64,000 nt of DNA from Amia ocellicauda (GCF_036373705.1 NC_089857.1:40930784-40994783), one strand, 5' to 3'; shown: positions 1 through 14,300, counted from the first letter of the stretch. Notes: generated by a model from the sequence alone, not told the origin. Program-made: numbers and translations.

Positions 1-2869
1 CAGAGCCTTATTCATTCAAGGGTAACAATCTCTGTATGATAGATCTCAGACCTGGTGTTGTGTCATGTGTGCCTCTGGACACTTTCTTGGGCTGCAGTGT
101 ATTTCTGAAGTTCAGAAGTAAAAAACAACACCCCACGGCTCTGAAGATAAACGAGGAGACACGTGTATATGCACATACATGACAGATGTTTTCTTAAGAA
201 ACTTGTTTCCATGACGGTCGAACATATTGTCCTCTAGTGGCCATTGTTGGTGTTTCTGGGTCACCAGGAAGTGCTGGGACCCATCAGCTGGTTGTGAATG
301 TGACATTCCTCTAGCCCATGCATGCGTTGCACGCTCTCCGGTGAGTGAACATCGATTCTGAGCGGCCCTCGGGGGAAAAAATACTGCTGGACTCAACCCC
401 AATCAGCATCCAGCCTCATATTGAAACATGCACGACTCATACTGTACAGAAAACATTGGTGCTTGCTACTCTAATTACACTATAATTACGATTATTACTC
501 CAAATGTTCAAGATAAGGCTGTTCTCAAATCCTACAGCTCATGACAAAGCAGAAGATGTCTCCTTTGTGCCAGACTCAGGCTGATGCACAGGTTGAATGT
601 ATTTAACCACAACAGCAATTTGACTAACAAAACAGGCAAGCTGTTAACATTACCTTAGGTCTCAGTGTAGCAAGTGCTGCTGAATTGTGTTGGGTGTGCA
701 TTTTAAATACAAACTGAGGCTGGGATTAACTCAAAACCTGGACCCACCAGCTAATACAAAACTACAAACCTGTGCTCACTTTTTATAAGATGCTATTTTC
801 TTCTGTTCAGAAATATAACCACTGTGATGAACAGGTTTGCAGTTCCACGTTAGCGCGTGGGTCACAGTTTGCACTTAATTCGGCCCTGAGCCAAAGAGAC
901 TTAGTCTTACAGTAAAGCCCCCATGTTACCTTCACCTTCAGCGCAGTGTCTTTACTCATCCTCTGCTGTTAATTACAGAAGATGTCCTATTCATCAAGGT
1001 CTCCTTTTCTTTAAAAGCTGAAATTGTTGTGTGATTCTGGTGCTTACACAGCTCAGCACACAAACCAGGCTGTGTGTTTCATACCTTTAGCTTTCCACAC
1101 AGTTTTAATTATTTTTACAAAAAACTAATATACAAAAAGCATTCAAATTTCATTTTATTCAGTGCTACTAATAATCTATCTCAGGGATGTAGGAACTAGG
1201 CTATATTTAGGCATGTGGTCCTATGACAAATGTGAGCTTGTTGAATATTTATTTTGAATTCTTCCTTTACAGCACATTTTAACATTTGTTTTGAAATGCA
1301 CTTTCAAAAACATCAGAAGTAGCCTTTTAAACTTTATTTTTAACACCAGTATGAGGATTGCACTTTTTCAGGAACTAAGGTACTAGGCACAGAAAGCTTA
1401 CTTTTCCAATAGTTTTACCTGCCTCCATTTGCTTTGATTTTGTTTCTCTGCAGTCACTTTCTTTGTAGTTGCATTTTCTTTTTCAAATCAGAAAGAAAGT
1501 TTTATGCATCTCATAGAAATGGAAGAGAGACCAGACTCGAGAATAAATCTCTCTCCCTATCTAGTGTAAAGAATATGCCTAATTTCTCATCCAATGCAGA
1601 AACACGGTTTGTTTTACGGCATCCCGGGAAATTGTGCTGATTGTTATTGAACATAAAACTGAAGAATGACTTTACTTTCTTCTTTATCTCATAAAAAACA
1701 ATGATTTGCAGGTTATGGGTTTTGAATTGAGAACTTTCTTAACATGATTGACTTTGAGGTGAGCTGCAAGCTTTTGGCTTCTGCAAAGCATCATGCCTCA
1801 TTATTGTTGTGTCCATGGCTGCAGGAACCAAAATCAGGTCATATAGTCAATATTCCATGAGCTGAGGAGAATAATTCACAGCCCACATGGTACAGAAATG
1901 TAAAGAAATACATCATTAAAAATTGATCAGAAACAAAATATTGAAATATATTCTGTAAATATTTCAAATGCATTTCGCACGAACACTGAGATAGATATTA
2001 CATATTTTCTGGCAATGTTTTAAAAGTGCGTTCATGTCTTTGTGGCAGTGAGGGCTGCTTATTTGTGTTCAAAAAACACCTGTGTTCCACCATCTTGCAC
2101 CTGCCCTTGCCATGGACTTTAAACTTTTGAGCGTTAAACATTATCAGGACGTGAACAAAGACTGAATTTACATGCACATACTAGCACCACCTGGGGACAC
2201 AGCACATATAATCTCACATTTCTCGGAAACCTTTTACCCGCTCTATAAACATAAAGTAAGTAAACATAACTACAATGTAGTCATTGAAGGGTTCACACCA
2301 TGTGACGAGCAACTACCGAACATAATTCTCCTGCCGTGGAAATGACCCGTTTCAGAGAATGCAATCCACAAAGCCATGCCAAAATAAAGCTGCCAAAGAT
2401 AAACCCTCACAGCACAGAGGCCTATCCTCAGGATAACTGTCCTGGCCCCATCAGCTACAGATATCTTTTATCTCACCCCCACATACACATGCCACAAAAA
2501 ATAATAATCTGTTACTCAATCTGCACCAGATCACCTTGTCCCCAGATCCACTGCAATGATAACCACATCAGCACTGAATTAGCATGGACTGCAGCACACA
2601 ACACAAATTCACAACTCTCACTTTTCAATGTCACTAGTATTCACGCAGCAATATCCCTCCGAATCCGTTGGGCCCCAATCTGTGACCCTGGACCACCACT
2701 GCCAGGCTTGAGACAAGTTTGAATGCAAGAGAAGGACTCGCTTTTGGGGGAATAGAACTAGAGAAATAGTGCAGTGATCCTCTGTTGTTTTAAATACTTC
2801 AACCACCTTCAGGTGTGATCGTGTGAGTGCCCCAGTGGCAGCAAAAACAGTCTATTAATACATGAAAGT
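1..2869. other. Gene-poor intergenic stretch
   Basis: I see no convincing exon, RNA gene or complete mobile element here. Open frames on both strands are short, have no recognisable domain and lack exon-like splice boundaries. By analogy with human 5q12.1, the neighbour to the left would be PDE4D on the minus strand, so this could be its distal 5' region, but no PDE4D exon was recognised. Confidence 0.5.
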
Positions 2870-3330
2870 TAGGGCTGTGCGATATGACGATATATATCGT
2901 ATGACAATAGAAAAACCCTTATCGTTTCATATTATGCTATATCGTTTATATCGTGGTGTCGCAAATCGCACTTTACGGCAGTATTTTACGTCATTAGGAC
3001 GCTTTGCGTTCTTCCCGGTTCTTCCACACGTGTCGGATGCGGCAAGAAATGAGCATCAGAAACACAGAGACATGAGGACAGAGACCCGACACACAATAAC
3101 ACACAACCAAGAGATACTTTAATGCGCAAGCGCACACGCTGCGCCCCGCTGTCGTCGCCGGGCTGAACTGGATCTGCAGGCACCCCCACCCCCGCTAATT
3201 TAGACTGAGATCATTTGTATAAAATTAATAATAACATTTGTTTGCATTTTAATAAATTGGAAAGCAATGCAAACACATGCAGAAAGTATAATTTTCTTTT
3301 TATTAAGATGGTGAAGTGGTTCAACAGTTG

Positions 3331-3331
<1 letters not shown>

Positions 3332-3369
<38 letters not shown>
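3332..3369. repeat. (ATT)n microsatellite
   Basis: About 12 uninterrupted ATT units lie inside the hAT-like element. On the reverse strand they give a poly-asparagine open frame that is not a gene. Confidence 0.95.
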
Positions 3370-3370
<1 letters not shown>

Positions 3371-3761
3371 ACTATTTCGTATTAACATCGTGTTGTACTT
3401 GTAAGTAGAATCGAGACGCGACAGTCAGAGGAGAAATGTCTCTGTCCAGCAGATGTTAATGCTCCTCTATAGACCCGGCTGTGCTAAATCTGCCTGAATC
3501 TGTACCTTTACAGCGCATGTGTTGCGTGATCACTATTACTTGTGTTACTGTGGTTATGTGACAGTAAATCATACTGTGTGTATGTATAGATGTGCTCTGA
3601 GGAAGATGAGTCGAAACGCGTAAGCATTATGATGTTCACTTTTTCTCTAACAAATAATTTTTGAGACATCGGTGAATATGGACTGTTTTTAGACGGGAGC
3701 TGCTGTACCATCCTAATATAATAGGGATAATTGTTCTATATAAAATCCCTGGGATAAGGCA

Positions 3762-4811
3762 CCCTTGAGCGTGGCATGGTTGTTGGTGCCAGATGGGCCG
3801 GTCTGAGTATTTCACAATCTGCTCAGTTACTGGGATTTTCACGCACAACCATTTCTAGGGTTTACAAAGAATGGTGTGAAAAGGGAAAAACATCCAGTAT
3901 GCGGCAGTCCTGTGGGCGAAAATGCCTTGTTGATGCTAGAGGTCAGAGGAGAATGGGCCGACTGATTCAAGCTGATAGAAGAGCAACTTTGACTGAAATA
4001 ACCACTCGTTACAACCGAGGTATGCAGCAAAGCATTTGTGAAGCCACAACACGTACAACCTTGAGGCGGATGGGCTACAACAGCAGAAGACCCCACGGGT
4101 ACCACTCATCTCCACTACAAATAGGAAAAAGAGGCTACAATTTGCACAAGCTCACCAAAATTGGACCGTTGAAGACTGGAAAAATGTTGCCTGGTCTGAT
4201 GAGTCTCGATTTCTGTTGAGACATTCAGATGGTAGAGTCAGAATTTGGCGTAAACAGAATGAGAACATGGATCCATCATGCCTTGTTACCACTGTGCAGG
4301 CTGGTGGTGGTGGTGTAATGGTGTGGGGGATGTTTTCTTGGCACACTTTAGGCCCCTTAGTGCCAATTGGGCATCGTTTAAATGCCACGGCCTACCTGAG
4401 CATTGTTTCTGACCATGTCCATCCCTTTATGACCACCATGTACCCATCCTCTGATGGCTACTTCCAGCAGGATAATGCACCATGTCACAAAGGTCGAATC
4501 ATTTCAAATTGGTTTCTTGAACATGACAATGAGTTCACTGTACTAAACTGGCCCCCACAGTCACCAGATCTCAACCCAATAGAGCATCTTTGGGATGTGC
4601 TGGAACGGGAGCTTCGTGCCCTGGATGTGCATCCCACAAATCTCCATCAACTGCAAGATGCTATCCTATCAATATGGGCCAACATTTCTAAAGAATGCTT
4701 TCAGCACCTTGTTGAATCAATGCCACATAGAATTAAGGCAGTTCTGAAGGCGAAAGGGGGTCAAACACAGTATTAGTATGGTGTTCCTAATAATCCTTTA
4801 GGTGAGTGTAT
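3762..4811 (+). mobile_element. Tc1/mariner element, 5'-truncated
   Basis: Homology to a fish Tc1 family starts just before the sequence encoding the family's GMVVGAR segment and runs to a recognisable 3' terminal repeat (reverse complement starting TACACTCACCTAAAGGATTA). The matching 5' terminal repeat is absent from the sequence upstream, so the left end is deleted or rearranged. The element lies inside the hAT-like remnant and is followed directly by a TG/TA microsatellite. Having lost one end, it should not be mobilisable. Confidence 0.85.
3776..4776 (+). pseudogene. Tc1 transposase pseudogene with one frameshift
   Basis: Two open frames, 3776-4219 and 4216-4776, together make a nearly complete Tc1 transposase (DNA cut-and-paste enzyme). 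The first carries the N-terminal paired-type helix-turn-helix region (GFSRTTISRVYKEW). The second carries the DDE catalytic core, with motifs WSDESRF, QQDNAPCHK and DLNPIEHLWD supplying the two aspartates and the glutamate. The reading frame shifts once near 4090-4100, after the RRPH motif, which fits a one-base deletion. Past this point the first frame is nonsense while the second matches the family. The native N-terminus upstream of Met 3776 is missing. The catalytic residues are intact, so decay looks recent. Confidence 0.88.

Positions 4812-4859
<48 letters not shown>
4809..4859. repeat. (TG)n/(TA)n microsatellite
   Basis: A TG-rich run passes into a short TA run at the 3' boundary of the Tc1 element, within the hAT-like remnant. 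Confidence 0.95.
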
Positions 4860-5138
4860 CCCATAACAACATAACACGCGTAATAGTAATCACACAACAG
4901 TTGCCCTGTAATGTGTTTCATTCTGCAAATATTTACCATGACAGCCTGCATGTAGTATTTGTTAGTTTTGCTTATTGGAGGATTAATTAAATACTTGTAG
5001 TTTGAATGTCTTTGGTCTTATTTTGTGGCTTGATTGGATAAAAACAAGAAATATCGAGATACATATTGTGTATCGCCCAAACTTCTAAAAATATCGAGAT
5101 ATTATTTTTAAGTCATATCGCCCAGCCCTAATGGAAGG

Positions 5139-8100
5139 TTATACATTATTCTCTGAGCTGACATCAGCAAGACTTTACCTTGGGCTCGGCCGCACACTTA
5201 CTCAAAAATATAGTCCCGTTCAGAGAGCTGAGTAACTGCTCTATATTCAGGGAGAACAACAACATCGGAGGAGAGATTAATAAACATATTCCCTCTCAAA
5301 GGTATTCAAATTAGATGTAAAGAGAGGATAAGCCGCTTTAAAAACTCTTGACAGCGAACAATGTTATTTGCTAGGCATAGACTCTAAGAGCTAATCTGTC
5401 AAGTGGAAATTGCTCCTCTAGCCGGGAGCACCAGGCTTTTATGACTAACTGTATTTGCATGTGAAGACCTGTCAGAGTGTGTGAAAAGTGAAGAATTCAG
5501 GTAAAAAGCTATTGATGATCCATTTCCCCCCCCTCCTGCTCCATTTTGTATATTAATGTATTCATATAAAGTACTTTCAGAGCTAGGCTTTAGATCATTT
5601 GTCTTTGAAAAGGTGTCTGGAGATGAATCGGTTCTCTGTAAAAAAGTGACTTCCCAAACCTGACTTGACAGGTTCAATACGTCTGTCTGTGGTATTTGAT
5701 TAAAATGAAAAGCTTCCTACAAGAAACTTTAGAGCTGGGATTTGCTCATTAATCAAGGATGGCTGCTTCAGTATTTGTGAAAGAGAGAAAAAAGATGGCA
5801 ACAAGGCTGTCGAATTGTATTAGAATTGGCGTGAAAGTGACAAACTTTGACAAAAAGGGAAAAACAGAATGGTGGCCACTATCTTTGCTTTATTTGTAAA
5901 TGCATACTTATATAGACGCAAATGGGAAACAGCACAGTTTTAAACTTAACACTGTTGATTTCCTATTGAAGATAAACAGTTTCACTCGCACAGCAACACA
6001 GGTACGGGAATCTCTATAAATAGGGCAGAGTATTTATTAAGTAATGCTTTCACATAATCTACAGGACAGACATTTAAATCAGTATCTGTAGCTGGTGCAG
6101 AATGTCCCAGATCTCTCTATAAAATCTCCTCCCTGTAGTTCTATTTTTGTTGTAAATAAAAATAAAAAATCCAATTGAATTGCTTCTATAAAGATGTATA
6201 ATAACCAGAGACTGGGCACCACTGTGAAATGACCCAGTTAAAAAGTAGCCCAGAAGAGGCATTTCTCATGAAGACCATTTAGGATGTTTAAAGAGTCGTA
6301 AATTTGTGCAAGTTGATTAAAGTAAATTAAACAAGATTCTTAATGAAAGCTGTGAATCCCCCTTTGCTACTAAAAGCATTATTAGCAGATTAAAATTCAC
6401 TTACTGTAGCAGCTCTGAAACTCAACAGTCTTGATTTCCCATGCTGGGCAAATCGCCTACAGCCGTCCGAAGTGAGGGAAGCCTCGGCCTCGGAGAGCTG
6501 GCCATGGCATTGCACGACTGGCGCCCTGACTGGAGTGGGACAGGGAAATTGGAGCACAAACCCACAGTTTCCTCACACTGCCAAGTTGAGTGTTTGTTGT
6601 GTATTACTGGTGGCTCCAGACAACCGTCGCAACGCTGTATTTTCCATCGTGAACCAATGTTGACCCAAAGCAACAAAAGCCAACCAAATCGGATTACTGC
6701 CAATATAACTCCAAATACATTACTTTTGTTTTCCTGCAGCATGGCCAACAATAACATACTGTATAAAGCCATTCATAACAAGTAATTTCTATCAGGACCC
6801 AGTTGTGTGTGTGTGTGTGTGTTGGGCTTGACGTTCCCAACGGTTGACATATATTACATTGTAAGAGTGAGAGAGACAAGGCTGGTCTATTGTTTCTCTT
6901 CCATTGACATTCTGTAAGGAAAGGAGATAATTACATCTCAGCTGTGGGACTTGATTCACGGTACAGCAAAAAGCTACACTGTAAAACGTTGAATAGATGT
7001 TAGTCGTTGAAATTGGCTGCTTTATATCACAGGACTGGAGTGTCAGGCAGTTTTTTGAACTACGAAGGACCACACACCAAGAGACACACACAGCCAACAA
7101 CACCCCCGAGAGCCAAACACAGTACACGAGCCCTCAGCTGCTCAGACAAACACATCATAATACACCGGGGTGAGAAATGTCTATCGGTGCATGAACGCCT
7201 GAGTGGGACCCTGTCACTAGCCATTCCAGTGTAAATACACCAGGAATCACGCCGACCTGCCGAGCGCTGAACACCGGGTTTCCAAATGTAAAGGAGGAAG
7301 TTTAGCACGAGTCTCAGTTGAGTATAATGGCTGAGAGCCATCGATGTGGAAGTTTCAGCTCAGCTTCATACACTCATAATCGTGGTCACAGCAGGCCAGG
7401 GGAATTATCCCGGGAGCTGCATGCAGTTATATGTGTTCAATTAAAGGCTGGCTTGTAATGATCGTACACGGTTCAGCCTTCTCTGATGCAGAATTCACGT
7501 CTGTATAGCTTTTGCAAACCTGGAAATCCCCCACTGTGCCGATCTTTATTGATTCTTCACTGACTGAACTGAATTCGTGCCGACTTTTACATCTTAACTA
7601 GATTTTATGTCTTTGCTATACAATTCTGGCTCACAAATGGATCATTCAGGTACAGCTGCCATCACAGGAAGGTGGCCACTCTCAATCTACATCCACTTGG
7701 CTAGGTGCATCGGTCCCATCTCCTTACTGGCCCGAGTGACATGAGAATCTATACAGTATGAAAAGCAATCTACTGTGCCAAGCCAGGGACATTGTACTCA
7801 GTATCTCTTTAATATTTTATGCAGTGATATGCATTTGCTCAACATTAAATAAATTGGTAAGGCAGACAAAAAACGATAAGCCAAATCATGCACCTAAAAC
7901 AATGATGTCATAAAATATGATGTGCCAAGATACATTATACTGTAACTTACATCCTTTTCTTGTGTGTCTCTATAGGTAGTATACCTGTTTTCAAAGCTGT
8001 AATCAAACCATAATTGATCTAATTTAGCCTTATAATAGTGAAAGGAGCTGAAGTATTTCTTGCAAGGGCCCTCTAATTACACAATAATTAAGTTTTCACT

Positions 8101-10898
8101 AACTCTTTAATCTCATATTTTCACCATCTCACCACCACATTTGTCATATAAGGCTTTAAAATTGTGCTTTTAACCCACATTAATGTTTCCGTTTTAATGT
8201 TTTTGTCTAAGGTTCAGTACTCACCTAACAAACATTGCTATTGCATTCATTTTACAAAGCCGAGTTTAAGAGACCGTTCCGGCCCTCGAGAACATTACGG
8301 GATAACTTTCATTTTTGTAAATAGAAATCTACAGACACACGCAATAATTAAAGCAAGTGTAGTGATTTTGTTCAGAAATATGCTCCTTTTGTATAGCGCT
8401 TAAAATATTTCCACTCTGCTAAGTATTAAACATTTACGCTCTTCAAGACAGCATGCAAATTGGATGAGTACCAAGAGGATCTACAGGGAGTCAGAAATCC
8501 AACAAACACTTATGGTTCAGACGATCCGGTACCTCTTATACAGTTCGACACAGCTGTCAAACTGGCTGGGACATGTTGCCATTCAACTACAAAATAAAAG
8601 ACTCACAGTCAGTTTAGGAAATCCTGAATGAATGCAGTTTTCCATGTTCTCTTCAGTGCACTTCCGATATACTATATATTATTACCACACCTGTTGCCAT
8701 TGTATTAGTTTCGCTATTTTGCTTAGGAGTGACAATAGCAGGCTAAAAAAAATATGGATATGGAAAGGTGCAAAACAAAACGCCTGGAAACATACAATCT
8801 GCTAAATCATGGTGAGTCTTTGCCCTTCACTACCTCTTATGTTTATATTTGTAATATTTGGGGAAACAATCGTTCAGATTTGGAGAACAAACTAAGGATA
8901 CATTATTCAATTAAGTGCATAAAAGAAAAACAAAGGACAGAAGTTTAACAACCACCATCTTCTGCAGAGTTTAAATACGTATTGTGCCTGATTCACTGCA
9001 GTCACTTCTAATTCGACAGCTACAGGTCGCGCTAATGAATTTCCGAGGCAAAAGTAGCTCCTGAAACAGACTCTCAAAGCTTATTTGCAGGAAATGTGAT
9101 GTCCACTGATGAAGCTTTATCACCTCCAGGTGAGTGGTCTCGCTTTCCTCTCAGTCAGATGGGAGAATTACTCTGTTGTATTTCATGGGAGCACATAGCT
9201 AGGACTAACAATATTGATGTAGGCTGAAACCATAATAGCAGCAAGGTTTAAAAACATGAATGCAAGGAAAGTGCAGGGAGAAAACAATACTCCTTTATGT
9301 AAAAGAGCAATCTGATCCTAATATAGCTCTGCAGTCTTACAGAAAGCAGCACTACTGGATATATCATAACAAAAGGTTGGGGGGGAATAATTGCTGGCAA
9401 TGCACTAGAAAAGCCAAAGAAACTAAGGATTACAAGACGTTAAACAAAGTACTCGTGGGTATTTATCCTCATCCTTGGATTTATTTAGTTTTTGAGAGAA
9501 CACACTTCAGATTTATTTATATTCTCATGACCCCCAAGAATATTTGTTTTATGACCAATTTCTGCCAACATAATTTGATTTGATGTCAAATATAAAACTA
9601 AATAGATTAAATACATGACTGGGATGAAAGCTAATTACGTCTAAGAATGTAAACATGAGGAAGAAATCAAATGGTGAGATTTCATTAATATAATTAGAAC
9701 ATGGAAGAGTGACAATCTTCAAAAAAGGCTGAGTAAGCCAAAGATTAACAAATATCAAAATGTTTTACAGAATTGGTTTATTTTACATTGTAGACACTCA
9801 CAATTTAGACCTCTTTGCAAACAGATCATTATCGTATTTGTTGAGCTTTAATAAATATGAGGAATTGTGTATTTTTAAGACAAGAGACTAAATAAATAGT
9901 CTTTATCCAGTCGTAATCTTCCCACTTGTGGATATAAATAACTACAGCACAGAGTTATGGCAGGAGGCAACCAAACATCAATGTCTGGGACTGGTTTCCT
10001 TAATTTACAGTCGCACCTCAATCACACAGCACTGTTTCAGCAGATGGGCTCGTTCATCCACCCGCCCAGATATAATGGCAGCCCGGCACAGCGCCGCTCC
10101 ATCACCTGCAACTATCCTGTCCATTTGTTCAGCTTCCTTTACTGACTTCATAACACCTCGTCCATTTTTCTTGAATCATATTTCAGAGGGTAGAAATGCT
10201 TTAATTTACAATTCCCGGCAGCACAGCGATTGGTTAATTTGAATCAATCTCAATCTCAATCTTCCCCGGTGCAATTTCTCCTTAGCTAATCGCCATCGCC
10301 AGGAGATTCTGACCAAAGATGTATCTATTTTCCATTTGCAACATTAAATATTGGCTTTACTGAAGTGTGTGTTAAGGATACTATGAAGAGCTTGCAAAGG
10401 AGGAATTCTACTTTGAGTTACAGAAATTACATATAGGATATTTCTACACAGAAAGCAATTTATGCTACTTGACTGAAAGCTTGACTCGATTCCTATCAAC
10501 AGCCGTCCCCACATGCCTCGGGACAAGCGCACACACAGTTGTGCCCAGCGGTCATTCAAGCCCACTGAACTTCCTCGAATAGACAGCTCTGTTCACTGTT
10601 AAAAATAGATACCAACATCCCTCCTTCAAAAGGGTGTATTCCAATTCTAGACTTTAATAGCTGGAATCATTTCTTCAAGGATACGCTGCCCATTCTAATC
10701 ATATGGTAGTGTTGCTTTTTATAATTGTTACAGACATGAGGATAGATTATGATGCATCCCGAGTTGTCTGCCATGTTCAGTTTTGTGCTGTCTTTGAAAT
10801 AAGGACTTGTATCACAAAATCCATGAATACCACGCACAAATATATAACCCACACTGATCAACTAGGCTAAAGCAGCGGACAAAATCATTTTTAAAGTA
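5139..10898. other. Gene-poor stretch, mostly single-copy in appearance
   Basis: No gene or complete transposon is recognised. Small GC-richer patches occur at 6430-6560 and 7000-7340, and a short (TG)n at about 6805-6822. The segment 9980-10340 is of mixed composition with homeodomain-like TAAT words and a CCAAT box, and looks like possible conserved non-coding DNA. That is an impression only, since no alignment was possible. Confidence 0.4.
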
Positions 10899-11395
10899 TA
10901 CCAAACAAAAATATAAAAAACGAAACCTGCAACCATTTCACAGATTTTACTGAGAGTTACAGCTCATATAAGGAAATCAGTCAATTGAAATAAATGCATT
11001 AGGCCCTAATCTATGGATTTCCAGTCTCAGGTTTTGAGGGAGCATGTGATTGGCTGCTGACTGCAGGAATGTCCGCTAGAGCCGCAGTCGTGTCCAGACC
11101 CTGGCGAGGACGACACGCCGCAGAGGAGTTTCTCCAAGACGCTTGTGACAGGTTGTGCAGAGATTCTTCGGCTGTGCAAACCCACTGTGGCTGTATGGGC
11201 TGCTGGTCTCAGACGATCCCACAGGTGGAGAAGCCGGATGTGGAGGTTCTGGGCTGGAGTGGTACACGTGCTCTGCGGTTGTGAAGCCGGTTGGCTGTAT
11301 TGCCAAATTCGCTAAAATTATGTTGGAGGCGACTTATGGCAGGGAAATAAACATTGGATTCTCTGACATTCCTGCAGTCACGCTAATGCGTTAAC
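10899..11395 (-). mobile_element. Rearranged Tc1/mariner-type element, non-autonomous
   Basis: The left end (from about 10899) matches from memory a widespread fish Tc1/mariner family whose end reads CAAACAAAAATATAAA, followed by TTAGGCCCTAATCTATGGAT near 11000. After a large deletion, 11080-11390 matches the part of that family encoding its transposase on the minus strand. The segment 11025-11085 is an inverted copy of family sequence that also ends near 11390, around GACTGCAGGAATGTCC and its complement. The central coding region is gone, so no transposase can be made. Family assignment rests on memory of the consensus. Confidence 0.6.
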
Positions 11396-14300
11396 AACCA
11401 TCCTAGTGCAGATCATCACCACAGTGCAGAGAGCGGCTCGTCTCCTGTAGATCGTGCCCACTCTCTGGCCAATCGACACTCAGAAATCACTAGAATAGGG
11501 AAATGGACAGATGGCTGAATCCAAAGGTGTATGTGCATTAGGCGTGCGTTTTGGGGAGAATATTTGAACGCAGGCCAGTTGCAACCCGTTAGTCAAAATT
11601 TAGCTGCCTACCTGCAAGAGCAGTGATGTTGAATTACAGAAACAGCAGGAGCACTATCCCTCCTGCATTTGCTTCTCACACGTTTCTCTTCGGACTGATG
11701 AATTATCATCACCGTAAACGTCACATTTTCTAAATTAAATTACAAAATTAAATTAGAAAATCCCTTCCAGTGCGATACGAGTAATTGTTTTGTATTTCTA
11801 TCCCCCATCGCTGTTTTAAGGTGTTTCAGAAGCCATATTTAGAAGCCAGAATATCACGCTGTCTCCTTTGTTCTCGTACTCATGAAAAGCAGAGACACTT
11901 CTAAATAAGTAAAAAACTATTCAAGAGTTGCCGCCTTCAGCAAGTTTGATTCCTGCAGCGGGTAACAGCATATTCCAATTTCCCACTTGCTTTTGATGTC
12001 GTCTTTGTATTAAAATATTTTGTATCTGCAGAGGCTGTTTCTGCAGCTTGTGTGTCAGCCCTTCCGTGAGGTCATACTGGAAATCAATTTCAATGCTATG
12101 ATCTGCCAGAAGATGCATAACGTATGGCAACTGCTCTCTCAGACTCAGTCAGCCTCTCGCCCGCACATTGCTCCTGCCACTCCATCGCCATCCCACAGCT
12201 TGGTCTGTAACCACACTTTCGGGCAGTTCTCTCCTCCCTGCAGTACGACTGCTTCACTTGCATGCAGATGTGCCGCCTTTTCTGTTGGGACACCCGGCTG
12301 ATGTAATTGCACTGCTACATACATCCGTGCAGTTTGAAGGCTGACACACAGGGCGGCACACAAGTGCAGGTCGATGCGATCTTAATCAGCTCTCTGCTTT
12401 CTTCTGGCCAGACACGGGGCGATGAAAACAAAGCGAGCTCCTTGGGATCTTGGGGATACTCGGAGTCAGACAGCACCACAACCCAAGGGCTGCGTATCAA
12501 AGCAAGGGCAGAGCACACGCCAGCACTGCAAATCAGATCTTATGTGTTCAGTTTTCTATTCAGGAAGACAGTTGATGGACTGAAACTGCAATGAGTGAGA
12601 TTGCTGTGCACAAGGTAGCAAGGTCTTGGACAATTAAATACACATAACAGGTACGCAATGTTGACAGACTAATTTAATTTTAATTAAATACTAAAAAACA
12701 ATTGTTGCTACTCCTGCAATGAGCTTTCAGATTAATCTCTTCCAGCAATAAGTGAAATATAAAAGAACTGCATTAATGTAAAGTGATCTTACCGATAATA
12801 GACAGTATCTTCAAAAAGTACCGCAGTAAATAACATGTAAACATCTGTATTTTAAATTAAAAGAATAATACTGTCACACTTTTGGTGGTGTTTTTTTCCC
12901 CCAAATACAGAGGACTGTACAAAACCATCTTGTGGCTTGCTTGAGGTACAGTAAAAAATAAAATGTGTGGTTGTGTAAATGTTCGGCTAGTCTGAGCAAG
13001 TCTGTGGCTGACCCTGCATGGTACCATGCTCATATTTTAACTGTACAAAGACACATAAAGTATGTATATTTGTTAGTCCATCTATTTAATTAATAGTTAT
13101 TTATGTACGTACGGCACTTACCTGCATTTTATTCGCAGAAGCTGATTTTGTTTGATGGACGACATTTGTTCTTGGCGATTGTTCTTAAAAAAACTTGCAG
13201 AATTCCCTGCAAAACAATATAGATTAGGAAATAATTTTAGTTTTCTTTCACAAATGTATTAACCATATTGGTAACATTATACAGTATTTTTTTTCAAACA
13301 CATTCACTTGTCTAGCTTTACTTACAATTTAACAGTGAGTGGGGAAAAACAAATTACATATTTTTCATTTTGTCTCTAGGGTTCCAGTTCTGACACCAGA
13401 AATAGCCTTGGAATTCATTATTAATGGTCTGAAATCAGCCCGAAGACGACTGAGTTTATAGGTGATGGTCCCTAGTTTATGTTGAAAGACAGATGCATCC
13501 ATGAATAAATAGATTGATCTTGTTCGAAGAAAGTGCTCTGAAACTCTCCTGGGCCAATGCCGACACAAAGACAGCATGATCTGAATTGATGAGGAAAAAG
13601 CAGCTTTCAGAGTTACTGAGTAAATATCTGTCAGTCCTCTGTCGCATTAAATGCTTAATTAGAATTGCAAGTTGTCAGATAATTAACTGCATGCAATTTC
13701 AGATTACTTCCGCTAAAACTGAAACATTTTAGTAGTAAAAATAGCACTCCAACCACAGGAAACAAAACATCTGATGCCATGCCTGCAGCTCACCCCAGCA
13801 GCAATACAAGCCTATCCTTATGAGAATGAACTGTAGCCCAACTCTAAAGAAATCCTAACATTATTACACTAAACAGAGGGGTTCGTTTTTAATCAGCACC
13901 AAATGTGCAACGTATTGCATCTTAATAAAGCCAGTAGAAAATACAATCATAACCTCTGTGATGTTTTTATATTGTATTAAATGAGACCCAAAGTTTGTAA
14001 CATTTTGTGAGAATATTAAAATCTGTACAAGATACACAAATATTGTGTTGGTTCATAATCACAATGCTGATGAATGTCTTTCCAAAAGGGTGTCTGGAAC
14101 ATTTGGAAAAATAAACGGGTGACATTCAATTTCAAATGAAAATTAGATTAATACATTCTGTTTAATATTGACTTTGTAACAGTTCACAAATATAAGAATT
14201 GAAGGTAAAACAGACAACATAATATGCAAGAAACTACTCTCTTGATTGTGCTCTGACTAGACATTGCTGCTACTTATTTTTCTCCTCTTCGACCTGACAA

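Larger units (their letters stand above)
2870..5130. mobile_element. hAT-like DNA transposon remnant, interrupted by a Tc1 element
   Basis: The ends are an imperfect terminal inverted repeat: the left end reads TAGGGCTGTGCGATATGAC and the right end, reverse-complemented, reads TAGGGCTGGGCGATATGAC. The flanking 8-mers ATGAAAGT (2862-2869) and ATGGAAGG (5131-5138) match at 6 of 8 positions, as expected of an aged 8-bp target duplication typical of hAT elements. Both subterminal regions are rich in ATATCG words. No hAT transposase is visible inside, so the copy looks non-autonomous. A Tc1 element and two microsatellites now occupy much of the interior. Confidence 0.7.

Noticed and set aside
2336-2722. 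128-codon open frame near the left end
   Set aside because: No domain, no splice or promoter context, low-complexity look; probably chance.
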